Positions 35,171-46,687 of a stretch of DNA of 64,000 nucleotides are shown piece by piece. A program made the position numbers and the translations under genes. The stretch is from Apodemus sylvaticus (Eukaryota > Chordata > Mammalia > Rodentia > Muridae): positions 72,418,646 through 72,482,645 of the forward strand of contig NC_067485.1 of NCBI RefSeq assembly GCF_947179515.1. The letters are read 5' to 3'. Below the pieces are notes generated by a model. The model was not told the DNA's origin and did not search any database. It saw only the letters and a program-made list of their open reading frames with translations. Each line of letters begins with the position of its first letter. Position 1 is the first letter of the stretch.

Positions 35171-35495
35171 TCTGTAGATCAATGATCTTGACTTGAATGT
35201 AAAATGTAAGGAACACAAAAGAGCATGTCTTCATGTTCTTGGGATAGGGTGCATGTACCTGACAGGGAGTCATCTAACCTTGGAAGACAACTCAACAGCG
35301 AAGTGCTTCCCAGCATGCACGAGGCTCTAGTTTCCACTCCAGCATTGTAAAATGAGAACACAAGTTAAGGTTGAATACATTAAATAAGACATTCTGGTTG
35401 TAAAAATTTATGATACAAACAGGGCACTAGTTTCTGAAACATACATTATTAAGAGTTAAACAGTATCATCAACCATTTATAAAACCCTACACATC
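35171..35495. other. Unassigned sequence
   Basis: No feature recognised. Confidence 0.35.
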
Positions 35496-35496
35496 A

Positions 35497-35706
35497 AGTG
35501 TTAGAGAGATAGTGGATGTTTAAGAGCACCCACTGCTCTTTCAGATGACCCAAATCATATTCCCAACACCCCATTGTGGCTCACAACTGCATGTAACTGC
35601 AGTTCCAGAGGATTTGATGCCATCTCCTGGCCTTTGTGGACACTAGGTGCACATGTGGTATATTCTTACATATAGACAAACCATCCACACATAAAATAAA
35701 AATTTA
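35497..35706 (+). mobile_element. B3 SINE, sense
   Basis: The tRNA-like head 'gttagagagatagtggatgt' and 'aagagcacccactgctcttt' is followed by 'tgtggctcacaactgcatgt', 'aactgcagttccagaggatt' and an A-rich tail 'ataaaataaaaattt'. The order and the 'gtaactgcagttccagagga' block favour B3 over B2. Confidence 0.85.
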
Positions 35707-37450
35707 AAGTTTAAAGGAAAAAACCATCACACAACACGAAGTTAATCCAAAAGATTAACCAATATTCCCAATAATGACATGAAAAGCCGTTTCGTCTCAG
35801 TCAAGTCAAGTTCATGAAATATTATACAAATGGTGTGCTAGATGGGTAGCTAGAGAAGTCTGGCAACAGGATGCTAAAGAAAATTTGTGAGATTCTACCT
35901 GTGGTCATGATACATAGTGTGTGAGCCTAATTCTAAGTACAAGTTTGGGATCCGTGGAAGGGAAGCTGGTGGGATGGGTTCTGTGATTGCCACACACAGT
36001 GTCTGGAATGATTCCTACTCGTGTGTATGGAAGCCAACAGAGTCATTAGTCTCCTTATCTGGTGAAACAGAGTTGATTCTGGTGATGGTAAGGTAGACAA
36101 GAACCCAGAGCACAGATCTCTGAGGGAAGAGAGCTATGCAGAGGCTGGGGCCAGCAGAAGCTCCTCTCAACTCTCTCTCCTCAGCCTGAAAGGTTGTGAA
36201 TAACTTAGGGAATGGACAGGAGGAATGTTCCTCAGGTCCCCTAGTCAGGAAGAATTTAAATTTCTGACTGCCAATTTGGTTACCATGTGTGATCCATAGG
36301 CAGCTACCAGAGTATTGGGAAAGCATCCATTGCTTTGGCTGGAAGCAGATCTTCTGCAGTAGGAGACCACAGGCTTTTTGCTTGGTGCCAGACCCAGAGT
36401 CACAGGACCTTGTAAACAAGAGCTGGATTCCTGATCCATAGAAACTATTAAGTTATCAATGCCATTTGACACCACTAAATCTAGACTGTCCTTGTTATGC
36501 AGTATTATATAACTAGCACATCTATTTTTTGTGTTAATTAACAATTTACACAACCAAACATCCAATCAGCTAACAGCATAATCAGGTAGTATATTCCCTA
36601 ACTGTGGTGAAGAGTGTTAGTATCCACTGTTGTAAGTGTGGCTGAAATGCCACTGTGAATGCACTGTAAGAGGATGGTGAGCCACTATCCACAGCACATG
36701 TGTATGTTATGTGTGAAAACCCACCTAGAGCTTTGCACACATGAGGAACACCTGGGGCCTGGTGACTACAAGACATTTTCTCCATCATTCCAAAGTTGTG
36801 TCAAGTGAATCTAGTGGCTTCCACAAATCCTAGAATCTGCAGGCTGAATAGATGTGAACTAGAAGCAAGTACTTCCAGGTTCTTGAAGCTCTATGTGTTG
36901 GAAGTGAAGTCACCTAGACGACATCTCAAATGGACATGGTCAGTAGTAGGATAAAGTACTTCTGTTGCCTAGAGAACAAGGCTTTGGTCACTAAAAGGAA
37001 GTGTGCTAAGCTTGGTGTGAGAAGGATAGCATATGTACTAGGTGAGGGATTGATGAATGCCATGGACCACACCAGCCAGGTATGGGGGTCCTTGGGATGA
37101 GGGTTCTCGGAAGTCGAGGTGGGTAAGGATTTGATGGTGACAAACAGCAACAAACACAGAGGCAGTTTGAATCTGAGTGTGTTTTGTAGCTCTCAAGCAT
37201 GGGATTTTATTCATTAAACCAAACATGCACAACTCTTAGAAGCCATATTCAGCAAACAATGATGAATACCAACAAGAATTATTTGGCAAAGTAAAATACA
37301 AAAATCATCTAAGCATTATGACTCTGAAACTACGTTTGGTGAATCACAAACAGAACAGGTAATATCATCATCAAAAATATAACAATTCTAAAACAATATG
37401 TTTAATACAGTGGTCATCCAAGACTAGTGGTATATTCCCAAGGACAAGTT
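35707..37450. other. Unassigned sequence, about 1.7 kb
   Basis: No gene or repeat family recognised with confidence. The longest frame (134 codons, antisense, 36015-36419) shows no domain or conserved motif that I can name. Confidence 0.35.
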
Positions 37451-37454
37451 AGTA

Positions 37455-37510
37455 AACCTTTATGGTCAGTGTTCTTAACCTAACCGCTGAGCTAACTTTT
37501 CAGCCCCTAT
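37455..37510 (-). mobile_element. B2/B3-type SINE head remnant, antisense
   Basis: 'gtgttcttaacctaaccgct' followed by 'gagctaacttttcagcccc' matches the antisense tRNA-like head of B2/B3 SINEs. Confidence 0.6.
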
Positions 37511-37752
37511 GGTTAATTATTGCTTAACATCTAATGCCTGATTTTTTTTATAAATCTTCAAAGCATAAATTTAAGCTATTTTAATTCTTTCTAATTAAGG
37601 CTTTACTGTATACCAAAACCCATCTCCAATGACACACGTGTAGCCATATGAAATTTTATTGGTGGGAAAGTTTTTATCTATCATAATAATTTTGTAAACG
37701 ATTTGAAAAGTAAAGCGTTGGTTTCCCTGGAGACAAGGTCATGTTAGTAACC
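37511..37752. other. Unassigned sequence
   Basis: AT-rich, nothing recognised. The last six bases (gtaacc) are the left target duplication of the following LTR. Confidence 0.4.
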
Positions 37753-38305
37753 TGCCAGGAGCCATTCTCACAGAGATCTCAAAACCCCCTCCTCTCAGCC
37801 ATTTCCAGCTTGCTTTCTCTAGGCTACTTTTTGAAGGAAATGTACTAGTTTAAAAATTAGCCAAGTAAGCAAGATGGTCAGTACATACAGAGTTCACCCA
37901 AGTGGACTGGAACAAATGAAGCTCACCTGTCATTAGGTTACCATAGCAACCCCTTTTCACTTTACCTCCTCTTGGTTGAAATATGATGCCAAGTTCCTAC
38001 TGCATCTGCCAAATCTTCCTGAGATCCTGAGAGACAATTCTGAGAAACTGTTCCTGACGAATGATGCAAGCCCCCTGAGATTGTTCCCCGAATACAATGA
38101 TTTTCCCCCTTCACACCTCCCCACACCTGCTTGCTTGCCTTTATAATGCCTTGTGTGAAAATTAAAGTTTGACAGTTTGATCAGAATACTGACTTGCTGT
38201 CTGCCTCTTTGTGTTTCTCTCTCCATCCCCCCCCACCTCACCCCCACCCCCACTTCTTCTTAGGTAGCACCAGGAACCCTGTGGACTGTCCTGTGGGTTG
38301 GGACA
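37753..38305 (+). mobile_element. Solo LTR, ERVK-type, family 2 (553 bp, target duplication gtaacc)
   Basis: TGCCAGGAGCC at the left and GGTTGGGACA at the right, flanked by perfect 6-bp repeats 'gtaacc' at 37747-37752 and 38306-38311. A TATA-like 'ctttataatgcc' lies near 38140, followed by ATTAAA at about 38161, which is a normal promoter-to-polyadenylation order for a plus-strand LTR. A C-rich run (38228-38252) lies in U5. It is the sister of the minus-strand copy at 3851-4397 but lacks that copy's 42-bp U3 repeats. Solo, with no internal retroviral sequence. Confidence 0.92.
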
Positions 38306-38311
38306 GTAACC

Positions 38312-38955
38312 CATTTCAAGGGGTGGTTTCATACCCATTATTCTTGCTTAAGATAATTTTCTAGGCTACTAGAAACCTGTAACTAAGAAAAAGAATGAAA
38401 GAGAACAAAAAAGAAAAATTGCCATGAGAACTATGGCTCAATATGTTCTCTCCAGCCGAGAGTTCCACAACCAGTTCCAGGAGACATCCTTATTTTGAAG
38501 TCAAATGCCTCAGTCTGTGAAACTTGTCACACAGATTCTTCTGGGGTAGGTGTGTCAGATGCATCCAGAGCAGTTGGTGGAGGTGATTAGTGAAATAGAT
38601 TGCAGCTCCAAGGCCAGCTGCTGTGGGAGAGCCTGTGCCTTTTGAAGTTCCTTGTTGTAATCTGATCCAGGAGAGGTCCCCAGATCTCAGAGGTGTTGTT
38701 GAGGGTTCTGAACTTAATTGCTAAAAGAGTATGTCTTCTGTGGGTGCATTGTGACAACCACTCATCTGCTCTCAAGGAGATAATCACATTGCAAATCTCT
38801 AGAGTACACCGATACTTTTAGTTCTGAGCCTTGTGGGATGTCCTGAGCCACAGGAGACACCTCAGAAAGAATGCGAACTGTAATAGCCATTTATGAAAGT
38901 TAATTATGAAAGAATAACACAATGTTAACTACTGATTTTTCTGACAAGTGTTATA
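38312..38955. other. Unassigned sequence
   Basis: No gene or repeat family recognised. Confidence 0.35.
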
Positions 38956-38959
38956 AATT

Positions 38960-39450
38960 TTGTTGTGCCAGGCAAATATTAGTGATCCCCAAAACACACA
39001 CAGGAGCTGATCTGATGCAACTCACAGCAAGGTCTTTATTCTATTTGGGCTAGCTTGGCTCCCCCACTCCCATGTACAGCTGTCATGCAGAACAGTTTTG
39101 GCAGTGGGGGAGCCCCTGAATATTTGTGGGGCAAAGCTTTATACTAAGCAGCATGCAGGAAGCATATGTGCAAGCATCTAACTGTTAATGTGGCCTTTTA
39201 ACATAATGAGCTTGTGCTGGAAGTCATATCATAAACTTAACTTCTGCTCCACTCTACATAGGTGTTCCTTAGTCAAGGGGTGGGCTTGTAAACTGGAGTG
39301 CAGGTTTGTTGGGGGAATAACATAGAGAAAATGGTCTAGTTGAGGGTGTAACCTGGAAACTCTGGTGTTCTTGGGGACTAGCCTAGAGACTAGAGTTAGG
39401 TCCAGGTTTTGTTGAGGGACAACTTAGAAATGGTTAGGTACCAGCCTGTT
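38960..39450 (-). mobile_element. Probable LTR or LTR-like repeat, ends unresolved
   Basis: 'caggcaaatattagtgatcc', 'caaggtctttattctatttg' (minus strand: AATAAAGACC, a plausible polyadenylation signal) and a G-rich downstream half fit a rodent LTR in antisense. I could not find matching target duplications or clear TG/CA ends, so class and limits stay open. Confidence 0.4.
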
Positions 39451-39659
39451 AGTTTACCTGAAGCTGTTTGAATTATATAAATCATGCTGAGTTGGAGTTC
39501 AGCAGTAGGTATGATTTGCATGTTTAAGGATCACGTGCACAAAAATAGAAATGCATATTTTAACTGTATCTCAAAAATGAGAGAGAACATTCTTAGCACT
39601 ACCTTGGTGTTTCAGCACTTACAGCTTCATTTGGTTTCTTTCTATAGTGAAGGACGTAC

Positions 39660-40600
39660 AGCTTTCTGTTTGCTTTCTTTCTTGACTATGTGTATTTCTC
39701 TCTTCTGTCAGAAGTATTGCCTCTGTTGGTTTGTGTAGGGCTGGTTTGATGGATTTTAACTTGTTTATGTCATGCAAAAGTTTTCTTTTTCCACCTCTGA
39801 CAGAGAATTTTGCATGGTGTTATAGTCTAGGTTTATAATTTAGTCTACCTTAATCCAGGTTCTTCTGGCTTTTAAAATTCCATTGAGAATTTCATTGCTG
39901 TTCTGGTGGATTTTTCATTTTAGGCGTCTTCTGGTTTTTCCTTTGCAATTTTCAATACTTTTTATGTGTATATTCAGTGCTTTGAATATAATATAGAGAG
40001 GTTTTTCCTGCCTCTGTATACTTGGTGTTCTGTGTGTTTATTGAATCTGTTGATATGTTTCTTTTTTTTTCTTTTTTGAGAAAACATTTCTTCTGTCATG
40101 GTTAGGAAGATACATTTTGTGCCATTAACCTTGGAGTCATCTAAGAATATAATTCCAAAAATTTATATTTCATGGTGTTTTCCAGATCCTTCACATTCCT
40201 CTCAGGTGTTTAATTTCTTCACTTTTCCTGCTGTGTGCACTGATTCCTGTACTTCATATCCAAGTAGTCTACGACCTTCAACTTGATCCATTCTACCTAT
40301 GAGGCTTCTGCCTGAGTAGTTTTTCCATTACATCTTCATTTCAGCTTGAGTTCTTTTCACCATTTGTCTTTTGCTGAATTCAGTTCTCAAATCCTAAATT
40401 GTCTTCATTTCATTTATTGTTTTGTGGTTGTAGTTGTTTTCTTTGGCATCATTCAGGTCTCTACTATTGGTCTCACTACTTTGACTGAGCTGTTGTTGTT
40501 CATGTCTTCCTCAAACTCCCTGAATTATTTGATGAAGTTCATGAATGTTCTTTTAAATTATGTGTCCTGGGCTTCATTTAGGTAGTTTTAGTTTGAGAAC
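39660..40600 (-). mobile_element. Ancient L1/HAL1-like ORF1 region, antisense, highly diverged
   Basis: The order of weak antisense ORF1 landmarks is retained: 'ccaggttcttctggctttta', 'ccattgagaatttcattgct', 'gcaattttcaatactttt', 'ttggtgttctgtgtgtttat', 'gaaaacatttcttctgtcat', then Leu/Ser-rich translations that fit the reverse of a coiled coil. Divergence is much higher than in the other L1 copies here. HAL1 against old L1 cannot be separated by eye. Confidence 0.5.
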
Positions 40601-40609
40601 ATTTTTTTT

Positions 40610-41580
40610 TTTGTGAGACCTAATGAGTTTGGGGGAGCTATATCAATTTGTTTGTGTTTTGTGATGAGACAGGGGATGTGGACATATTTTATTGGTTGTG
40701 TGCCTAATGTGAGATTCTAGGCCACCTCTGTTGAGTAGAAATTTGTTGTTGCTGTTGTTGTTGTTCACTCTTGATTGATTTTAACTCAGGCATGAGTGGG
40801 TTGATCAATATTTTGGATATTCAGTGTTGATTTTTGATTTGAGAAACAGAGTTAATCAAGATATGGACTAAGCAAGAGAACACATGAATGGACTAAATAA
40901 CTGAGACTAGTTGGGGTGCTTTGCATGCTGTGTTATCTGATCTATGTCTGGAGTTATAAGGATGACATATGTAGACTAGGATCGTGAGTGCTCCCAAGGC
41001 TAGATCGGTGTCCAGGATGTGTGCCCAATCCAAGGTTGGGGATGGCAGCAGCAAGTAATGTTCCTATCACTCAGAGCTGCATAACGTTCTCATCATATCA
41101 CAGACAAGATTCAAGCATTGAATTGTACCATTGGTTAAATCTGTATGGGTCCCTCAGGCCAGGTCCAGGGAGCTTACCCATCCATATCTAAGCAAACTCT
41201 GGAGATTGATGTGGCAATAACCAGCTACGGTTAGTAGGGTTGACCAGACTGGGCTGGTGCATAGAATGTACAACTAGACCAATGCTGGGTGTTGAGAATC
41301 ACACACACAGGACTGGTCAGTCTCAGTAAAATTATTTTTAAATGTAAGATTTAAGTTAGATGTTTCTATTTTTATATCTCCTTATAGAGTGTATAATCCC
41401 ATTATTTGTAGAGATTTATACATTTATTATAAAACTTGTGAGTTATCCCAGAATTTAAAAATGCTTAATGCTAAGTCCTAATGCACATCTGTAACCAGTA
41501 CATGAGGGTAATAGGCTGTGAGCTATAAAATTGATTTGGAGCTTCTGATTTTCCCTGGGAATGTTGCAAGTACCCTCTTT
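40610..41580. other. Unassigned sequence with a short (TTG)n patch
   Basis: A short GTTGTTG patch lies at 40743-40767. Otherwise nothing is recognised. Confidence 0.35.
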
Positions 41581-41585
41581 TAAAA

Positions 41586-41670
41586 ACAATGACAACAGCA
41601 ACAGCAGCAGCAACAACAACAACAACAACAACAACAGCACAGCAGCACAGCAGCAGCAGCAACAGCAGTA
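41586..41670. repeat. (CAA)n/(CAG)n trinucleotide repeat
   Basis: Mixed CAG and CAA units, including about eight consecutive CAACAA-type units at 41611-41635 and CAGCAGCAG blocks around 41640-41668. Leu-rich or Val/Ala-rich antisense frames are translations of it. Confidence 0.95.
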
Positions 41671-41789
41671 AAACTGATGTAGGAGACATGATTCAGAAGC
41701 TGTTCTAGCTCAGTTTCGAGCTCCCACCTCAGGTATAAATCACATATATACAAACACGTAAAAATCCTCTTAGATGTGAGCTGATGCCT

Positions 41790-41865
41790 CTGCCTCTGTA
41801 GGCCTCTTCAGGCACTTTCACAAACACACAAATGTGCATAATTAGAAAAAATAACTAAGTTATAA
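41790..41865 (+). mobile_element. B3/B4-type SINE tail remnant
   Basis: 'gatgcctctgcctctgtagg', 'cctcttcaggcactttcaca' and 'cacacaaatgtgcataatta' match the tail of an old B3/B4 SINE. Confidence 0.45.
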
Positions 41866-42066
41866 ACAAAAAATGGAAATTAAATGTAACTAAATTCACA
41901 CTTGTCTATTTTGTATTTTCATCTATGTTGTATTTAGTGAAATAATTCAAAACATTTCCTGAGTGAAATGATCTGTAGTTATTCCTTTAATTCATTTATT
42001 AGTTCTAAATGTTTTAAATCATTCATCATTTTGAATCCACAAATGTTTATAAAATTCTTGATAAGA

Positions 42067-42483
42067 TGGCCCGTCCAGCAGGTCCAGTTATTCAGGGTTC
42101 CGAAGAGGTGCTACCTGAGGGTCAAAGGGGAACGGGGGGGGGGGGGGCTGTGCAGGGGAGAGAAAAAGGAGACCACGCAGGGTTCAATTGTCGAGGTCTT
42201 GTTTAATTTTCTGGGGTTCACAGGTTTTGAGCTTCCAGAGGAAGAGCTTGCCTCAAGGCAAGAACAAAGGAGGTAGGGGCATTCTTGGCAGTTTCAGCAG
42301 GAAGAGATAAGGGTCGCCCGGTGGAGACATCCAATGTTTGCACAAGCTGGAACATCCCGTGGTTATCTCAGAACTTCTGTTTAACTGGCAGTTCATGGGG
42401 AGAGGCTCTTCTTTGTTTTACTCAGGACCTTTGCCCTGCCAGCCCTCCACGCTGTTAGTGAGGGTCCATTATGGCTTCCCACA
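42067..42483 (-). mobile_element. Solo LTR, ERVK-type, family 1 (417 bp, target duplication ataaga)
   Basis: TGGCCCGTCC at the left and TTCCCACA at the right, flanked by perfect 6-bp repeats 'ataaga' at 42061-42066 and 42484-42489. It aligns along its length with the LTR at 60545 ('agggttccgaagaggtgcta', 'gaagagataagggtc', 'ggcttcccaca'), but has more substitutions and a 14-base G run near 42133-42147. It is the most diverged of the three family 1 copies. Confidence 0.92.
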
Positions 42484-42489
42484 ATAAGA

Positions 42490-44040
42490 CTCATTTTCGT
42501 GCTTTCTAGCATAGACCTATCAATGTTCTGTTCTAGACTGATTAAATCAACCTGCTATGTACTAAAGGGGTAAATCCTTCATAGGAAGCTCTTCTGAAGT
42601 AGATGTCCACTCAACATAGTCTATAGAGTTAATTTTGTTAGTGCTTAATACCATTAGCTATCAATAAAAGCTGCACAAATTATTTTGAGTTTTTATTTTC
42701 ATGTATATAAGTATTCCATGATATATATGGGTTGGTTTTTGACTTTATAAAACTAATACTGAAGGACTAAGAGAGTACAAGGACCACACAGTATGCATAC
42801 AGCCAGTATTTCGACCAGGTCCAGAATTCCTCTCTGCCTTAGCACCAACATTGAAAAAGTTCCTTAAAATATTTCTTCTATCACAGATTGTCCCCATAAC
42901 CATGTTCACATTCCTTGAGGCCTGTTTAAAGTATATATTTTCTAATTCTGTATTTATATCTTTTCTCTTTCAGCTGTTCATGGTAACCAAGTTCATGCTT
43001 TCAGGACTCATGGTAACTATGGGCTTCCATTTACAATTGCAGCATCTGTCTGTGTACTTCATTGTCCTGGGCTCTGTTAGTCAAAAGAAGAATAATTTTG
43101 TACATTTTTAACAGAATGAACTAATTATGACACTGCTGTCATTTTTGTGTGCTTCATTCACCATCAAGCATCCCCATGTTCATAGTCATTTCTGCCTTGA
43201 CTGTACTACAATGTAGTCACACTTGATGAGATTCCTGTTATTCCTTCTTGATAATATTTTCAAACTGGTGACATCACCACAATGACAGTGGAAACAGGGA
43301 ATACACTGTTGTGGTCTACTTAAGATTACAATTAGATACCACTTGAAGAGCTATTCAAAATCTAAAGACATGGAAGATGAATTTGTACAGAAATTACTGG
43401 TTTATAGATAAACACTGAGATGTTGAATTTCAGATGTCTAGAAAAAACATCTTTAAAATTTTTAAAATGCACATAGGGACTTTGAAATGTTAAAAACTAG
43501 TAGTCTATGTATTAAGAATACAAGTAAAGAGTCTGTGCAGATACATTTTAACAACTTTATTAACAATAAACCTTACAAATAATAACAAAAATGGGAAGAA
43601 ACTCTGTGTTCTGGTTAGTATTTTTACCAACTTGAAAAGGCTAGGGTCCTCTGGAAACAGCCCTACCAAGGAATTGCTTCTATTGGGGTTCATGGGAAAG
43701 TTTGTGGAGATGTTTGTTTTCTTGACTGCTGATTGAAATTTGTAATAACAATCTTAAAGGCTCAAAGTACAATGGTAGAGAATTGACAAAATGCAAAATC
43801 TGTATTCTCTTTAGGTTTTGTCGACCTAATCCTAACTTGTCTCCATCAGACTCTACTGTGGGCAAGTCTCTGAAGCTATTTATTGATTGATGTAGGAAAC
43901 CAAAACCCACAGTTACTGTGGCCATTTCTGGGTGGATGGTGATAGAGGGTTCCATAAGAAATCAGGTTGAGCAAGACACAGAAAGGAAGCCAATTAGATC
44001 CATTCCTCCATGACCTTTGCCACCATGGACCCTGAGTTCC
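42490..44040. other. Unassigned sequence, about 1.5 kb
   Basis: AT-rich, with open frames of at most about 90 codons and no recognised domain or repeat family. Confidence 0.35.
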
Positions 44041-44051
44041 TGTCTTGGCTT

Positions 44052-44135
44052 ACAGTTTAGTCAGCATTGTATTGCTATGAAGAGACACCATGACCACAGC
44101 AACTCATATAAAAGAAAACATTTAAAAAGACAGTT
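44052..44135 (-). mobile_element. Murid dispersed repeat (unnamed), antisense fragment
   Basis: 'attgctatgaagagacacca', 'tgaccacagcaactcatata' and 'aagaaaacatttaaaaagac' match one end of the repeat at 33394-33735. Confidence 0.6.
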
Positions 44136-44204
44136 TGGAGGAAATGTGACTGATAAACAGGTATTTTTTATTTTGACTTTCAATTTCTTTCTTTCTTCCT
44201 TCCA

Positions 44205-44345
44205 TTCTTTCTTTTTACTTTTTGAGTATTATATAGTCAAGGCTGACCTTGAACTCACTGTGTAATGAGACTGTTCTTTATTTCCTCACGTTTTTGACTC
44301 CACCTCCTTGGTAACTGGATTACAGGTATGATCCATCACCCTAGA
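44205..44345 (-). mobile_element. B1-type SINE, antisense, old
   Basis: T-rich start, 'gtcaaggctgaccttgaact', 'cactgtgtaatgag', 'gtaactggattacaggta' and 'gatccatcaccctag' follow the antisense B1 order with strong divergence. Confidence 0.6.
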
Positions 44346-44399
44346 TTGTGGGTATTTATGTGTGCACGTGTAGTCATATGAGTGTATATGCTATGCATG

Positions 44400-44620
44400 C
44401 ATGTGCGAAGGTCAGAGTTTATCTTATTTTTTTTCTATCTCCATCTAACGTTTGTGGCAAGGACTCTCACTAATCCTGGCCCTCACAGACTAACTAGGCT
44501 GGGTAGTGAAATGCAGAGGTCCACCTGTCTAAATACACTCAGCTTTTACATGGATGAAAGGAATATCAACTCAGGTCTTAATGGTTGAACAGCAGTCACT
44601 TTACCTTCTCCCTTGCTCCT
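44400..44620 (-). mobile_element. B4-like SINE, antisense, old
   Basis: 'gcgaaggtcagagtttatct' and 'atcaactcaggtcttaatgg', then 'agcagtcactttaccttctc', fit an antisense B4-type element (the tRNA-like head at its right end). Confidence 0.5.
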
Positions 44621-44834
44621 CTTTGCAACCTTTGAAAGTCTAAATTTGCTTCTAAATATAAAGCATTTTAAAGTGGAATTATACAAAACAAATAATAAGA
44701 AAAATAACTTATCATCTGGGGGGTTGAGACAAGATGATTAAAAATTCATTCCACACTATCTCTTTAGTGGTAGGAATACAGGCATATAATACCATACCCA
44801 GCTTTATACTAGAAACTTGGAAGGTATACATGAA

Positions 44835-45015
44835 GGCCAGGAAGATGGCTCAGTGGGTGAAGATGCATTCTGCCAAGCTGACATGAGTTCAATCACTTAC
44901 ACTATCTTGTGGGAGATGGCCCTCAAATTGTCTTCTGGTTTCCAGGTGTATAGTGTGCCATGGGTATGAACATATGCATTTAAAAATAAACAAAGAGTGA
45001 TAAAATAATAATAAA
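44835..45015 (+). mobile_element. B4-like SINE, sense
   Basis: The head 'caggaagatggctcagtggg' is followed by 'tgccaagctgacatgagttc', 'ttgtcttctggtttccaggt' and an A-rich tail with ATAATAATAA near 45000. This order fits B4. Confidence 0.7.
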
Positions 45016-45204
45016 AGAGAAAGATTCAACCTGGACATGATAGCTGTAATATCACCACTTAAAAATGATCCTTGTCCTTTTAATTTTAAAGATCCTACCT
45101 TCTAAGTAGAACTTCCAGGACAGACTTGGCTGAACATTTGAATTGAAATGCAGCCTGGGATATATGAGACATTGTTTGAAATAATAAACATGTGGCCCTA
45201 GAAC

Positions 45205-45345
45205 ATAGTATGGTGATCTATGCCTGTAATCTCACCATTTGGAGAAAAGCTCGAAGGATCATAACTTTAAGACCAGTCTGAACATATCAAGTTCAAGGGT
45301 CACCTGAACTAGAGAGTAAGATCATGCCTCAACAACCAAACCAAA
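45205..45345 (+). mobile_element. B1-type SINE, sense, old
   Basis: 'tggtgatctatgcctgtaat', 'aagaccagtctgaac' and 'gagtaagatcatgcctcaac' with an A/C-rich tail follow the sense B1 order. Confidence 0.6.
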
Positions 45346-45394
45346 TAAAACAAAACAAACTACCAAACCACCAAGGATCTGTTGAATATGTTTA

Positions 45395-45515
45395 CATATC
45401 CCTGTAATCCTGGCACTCAGAAGGCAGAGACTAGAAATTTCTGTGATCAAGGCCAGCATGGTGTATGTATCCAGCTTCAGGACTACAGAAAGAGACCATG
45501 TCTCAAACAACATAA
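45395..45515 (+). mobile_element. B1-type SINE, sense, old
   Basis: 'ccctgtaatcctggcactca', 'gaaggcagagactagaaatt', 'tgatcaaggccagcatggtg' and 'agagaccatgtctcaaac' fit B1 landmarks in order. Confidence 0.7.
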
Positions 45516-45756
45516 AACAAAAACAAGGGTTGATGAAGGGGGGGGGGAAGCAAGAAGGAATCAGAGATATTGCATATGCGTTAAGTTCTTTTCAATTATA
45601 TGCGAGGTCCTGAATATATGATATCAGAACTGTAAAAAAATAAATAGGTAAATGAATGAAAGTAAGCATTTAAAATAGGGAAGTTAAAGATACCATGATG
45701 CACCCTACATTTGGAATAATACAATAATATGTATCCATGAACATGAATGAAAATTT

Positions 45757-45845
45757 CTAAGCCAGACGTTGGCACATGCCTGTAACTCCAACGCTTGAGA
45801 TGCAGCAACAAGATCAGAAATTCAAGGAAATCCTCAGTCAAATGT
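45757..45845 (+). mobile_element. B1-type SINE fragment, sense
   Basis: 'ttggcacatgcctgtaactc' and 'caacgcttgagatgcagcaa' match the B1 Pol III promoter half. Confidence 0.55.
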
Positions 45846-46059
45846 TGCAAGATATTTGATCACACTGTGAACCCCAAATTAGACAATGGAAAACCTATCT
45901 CTGATTGTGGTGTGGCTCAGCCCTAGCACACACCTTTAATCCAAGACCTTTCTATTTATTTTAAACAATATTGAATAGAGTCAGCCAAAGGTTAAGAGGC
46001 AGAGCAGGCAACCAGTTGACAAGAAGTGAACCTAGGGAAAAAAAAAGCAAAGAATGAGA

Positions 46060-46685
46060 GGTAGTCAGGAGGATGGATAGAGAGATGCACAAGTCATGGA
46101 AATGTAGGACACTCAGAAGGGTTTGTAAGAAGTGTGGAGAAGGGGAACTGATTATTTTCCTTCTGGGATGAAGGTTGAGGAAGGTTGGTTGGATGCTTTC
46201 TCTGCCTTTGTGAATTACCAGGATTTGACTACAGCATCTAGCTCCTAAGTCTTCATTTGGTAAAATGGAATCTTTGATACTGAATTTGATGACAGCCTAA
46301 TTGTGACAAGGCTACAGGAGATTGTCTCAAATACTAATAAATGAAACCTTCTTAGAGTAGCCTCAGTTGTTTCAGTGACACACCTGTGAAACTTCAATCA
46401 AAATGTTGCTTTTACCTGAGTGGCCTGAAGGCATGCCTGGGGGGGGGGCATTTTCTTTGTTGCAATTGGTTTAGGATGCATGCCTCGTCACAATGAACCC
46501 ACAGGGCCTTGATTAGGTTTCCCATTGTTTAAGAAAGTTACAATCCCAGAGAGACTAACCTTCATTTGTGGTCATTGCTGCTTCATTTCCTGTTCTCGAG
46601 GTTTGTGCTATGACTCCCTGTTTACGGTGTTAAATGAGAGAAGAAATAAGCCCTTTCTTTCCCAGATAGTTTTGTTCATGGTGTT
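46060..46685. other. Unassigned sequence
   Basis: A possible further old SINE piece lies just upstream at 45900-45960. A short G run is present at 46440. No gene recognised. Confidence 0.35.
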
Positions 46686-46687
46686 TC

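Noticed and set aside
38949..39470. Exact ends and a 6-bp duplication for the LTR-like segment
   Set aside because: I tried several TG starts with their upstream hexamers and found no matching downstream copy, so no boundary is claimed.
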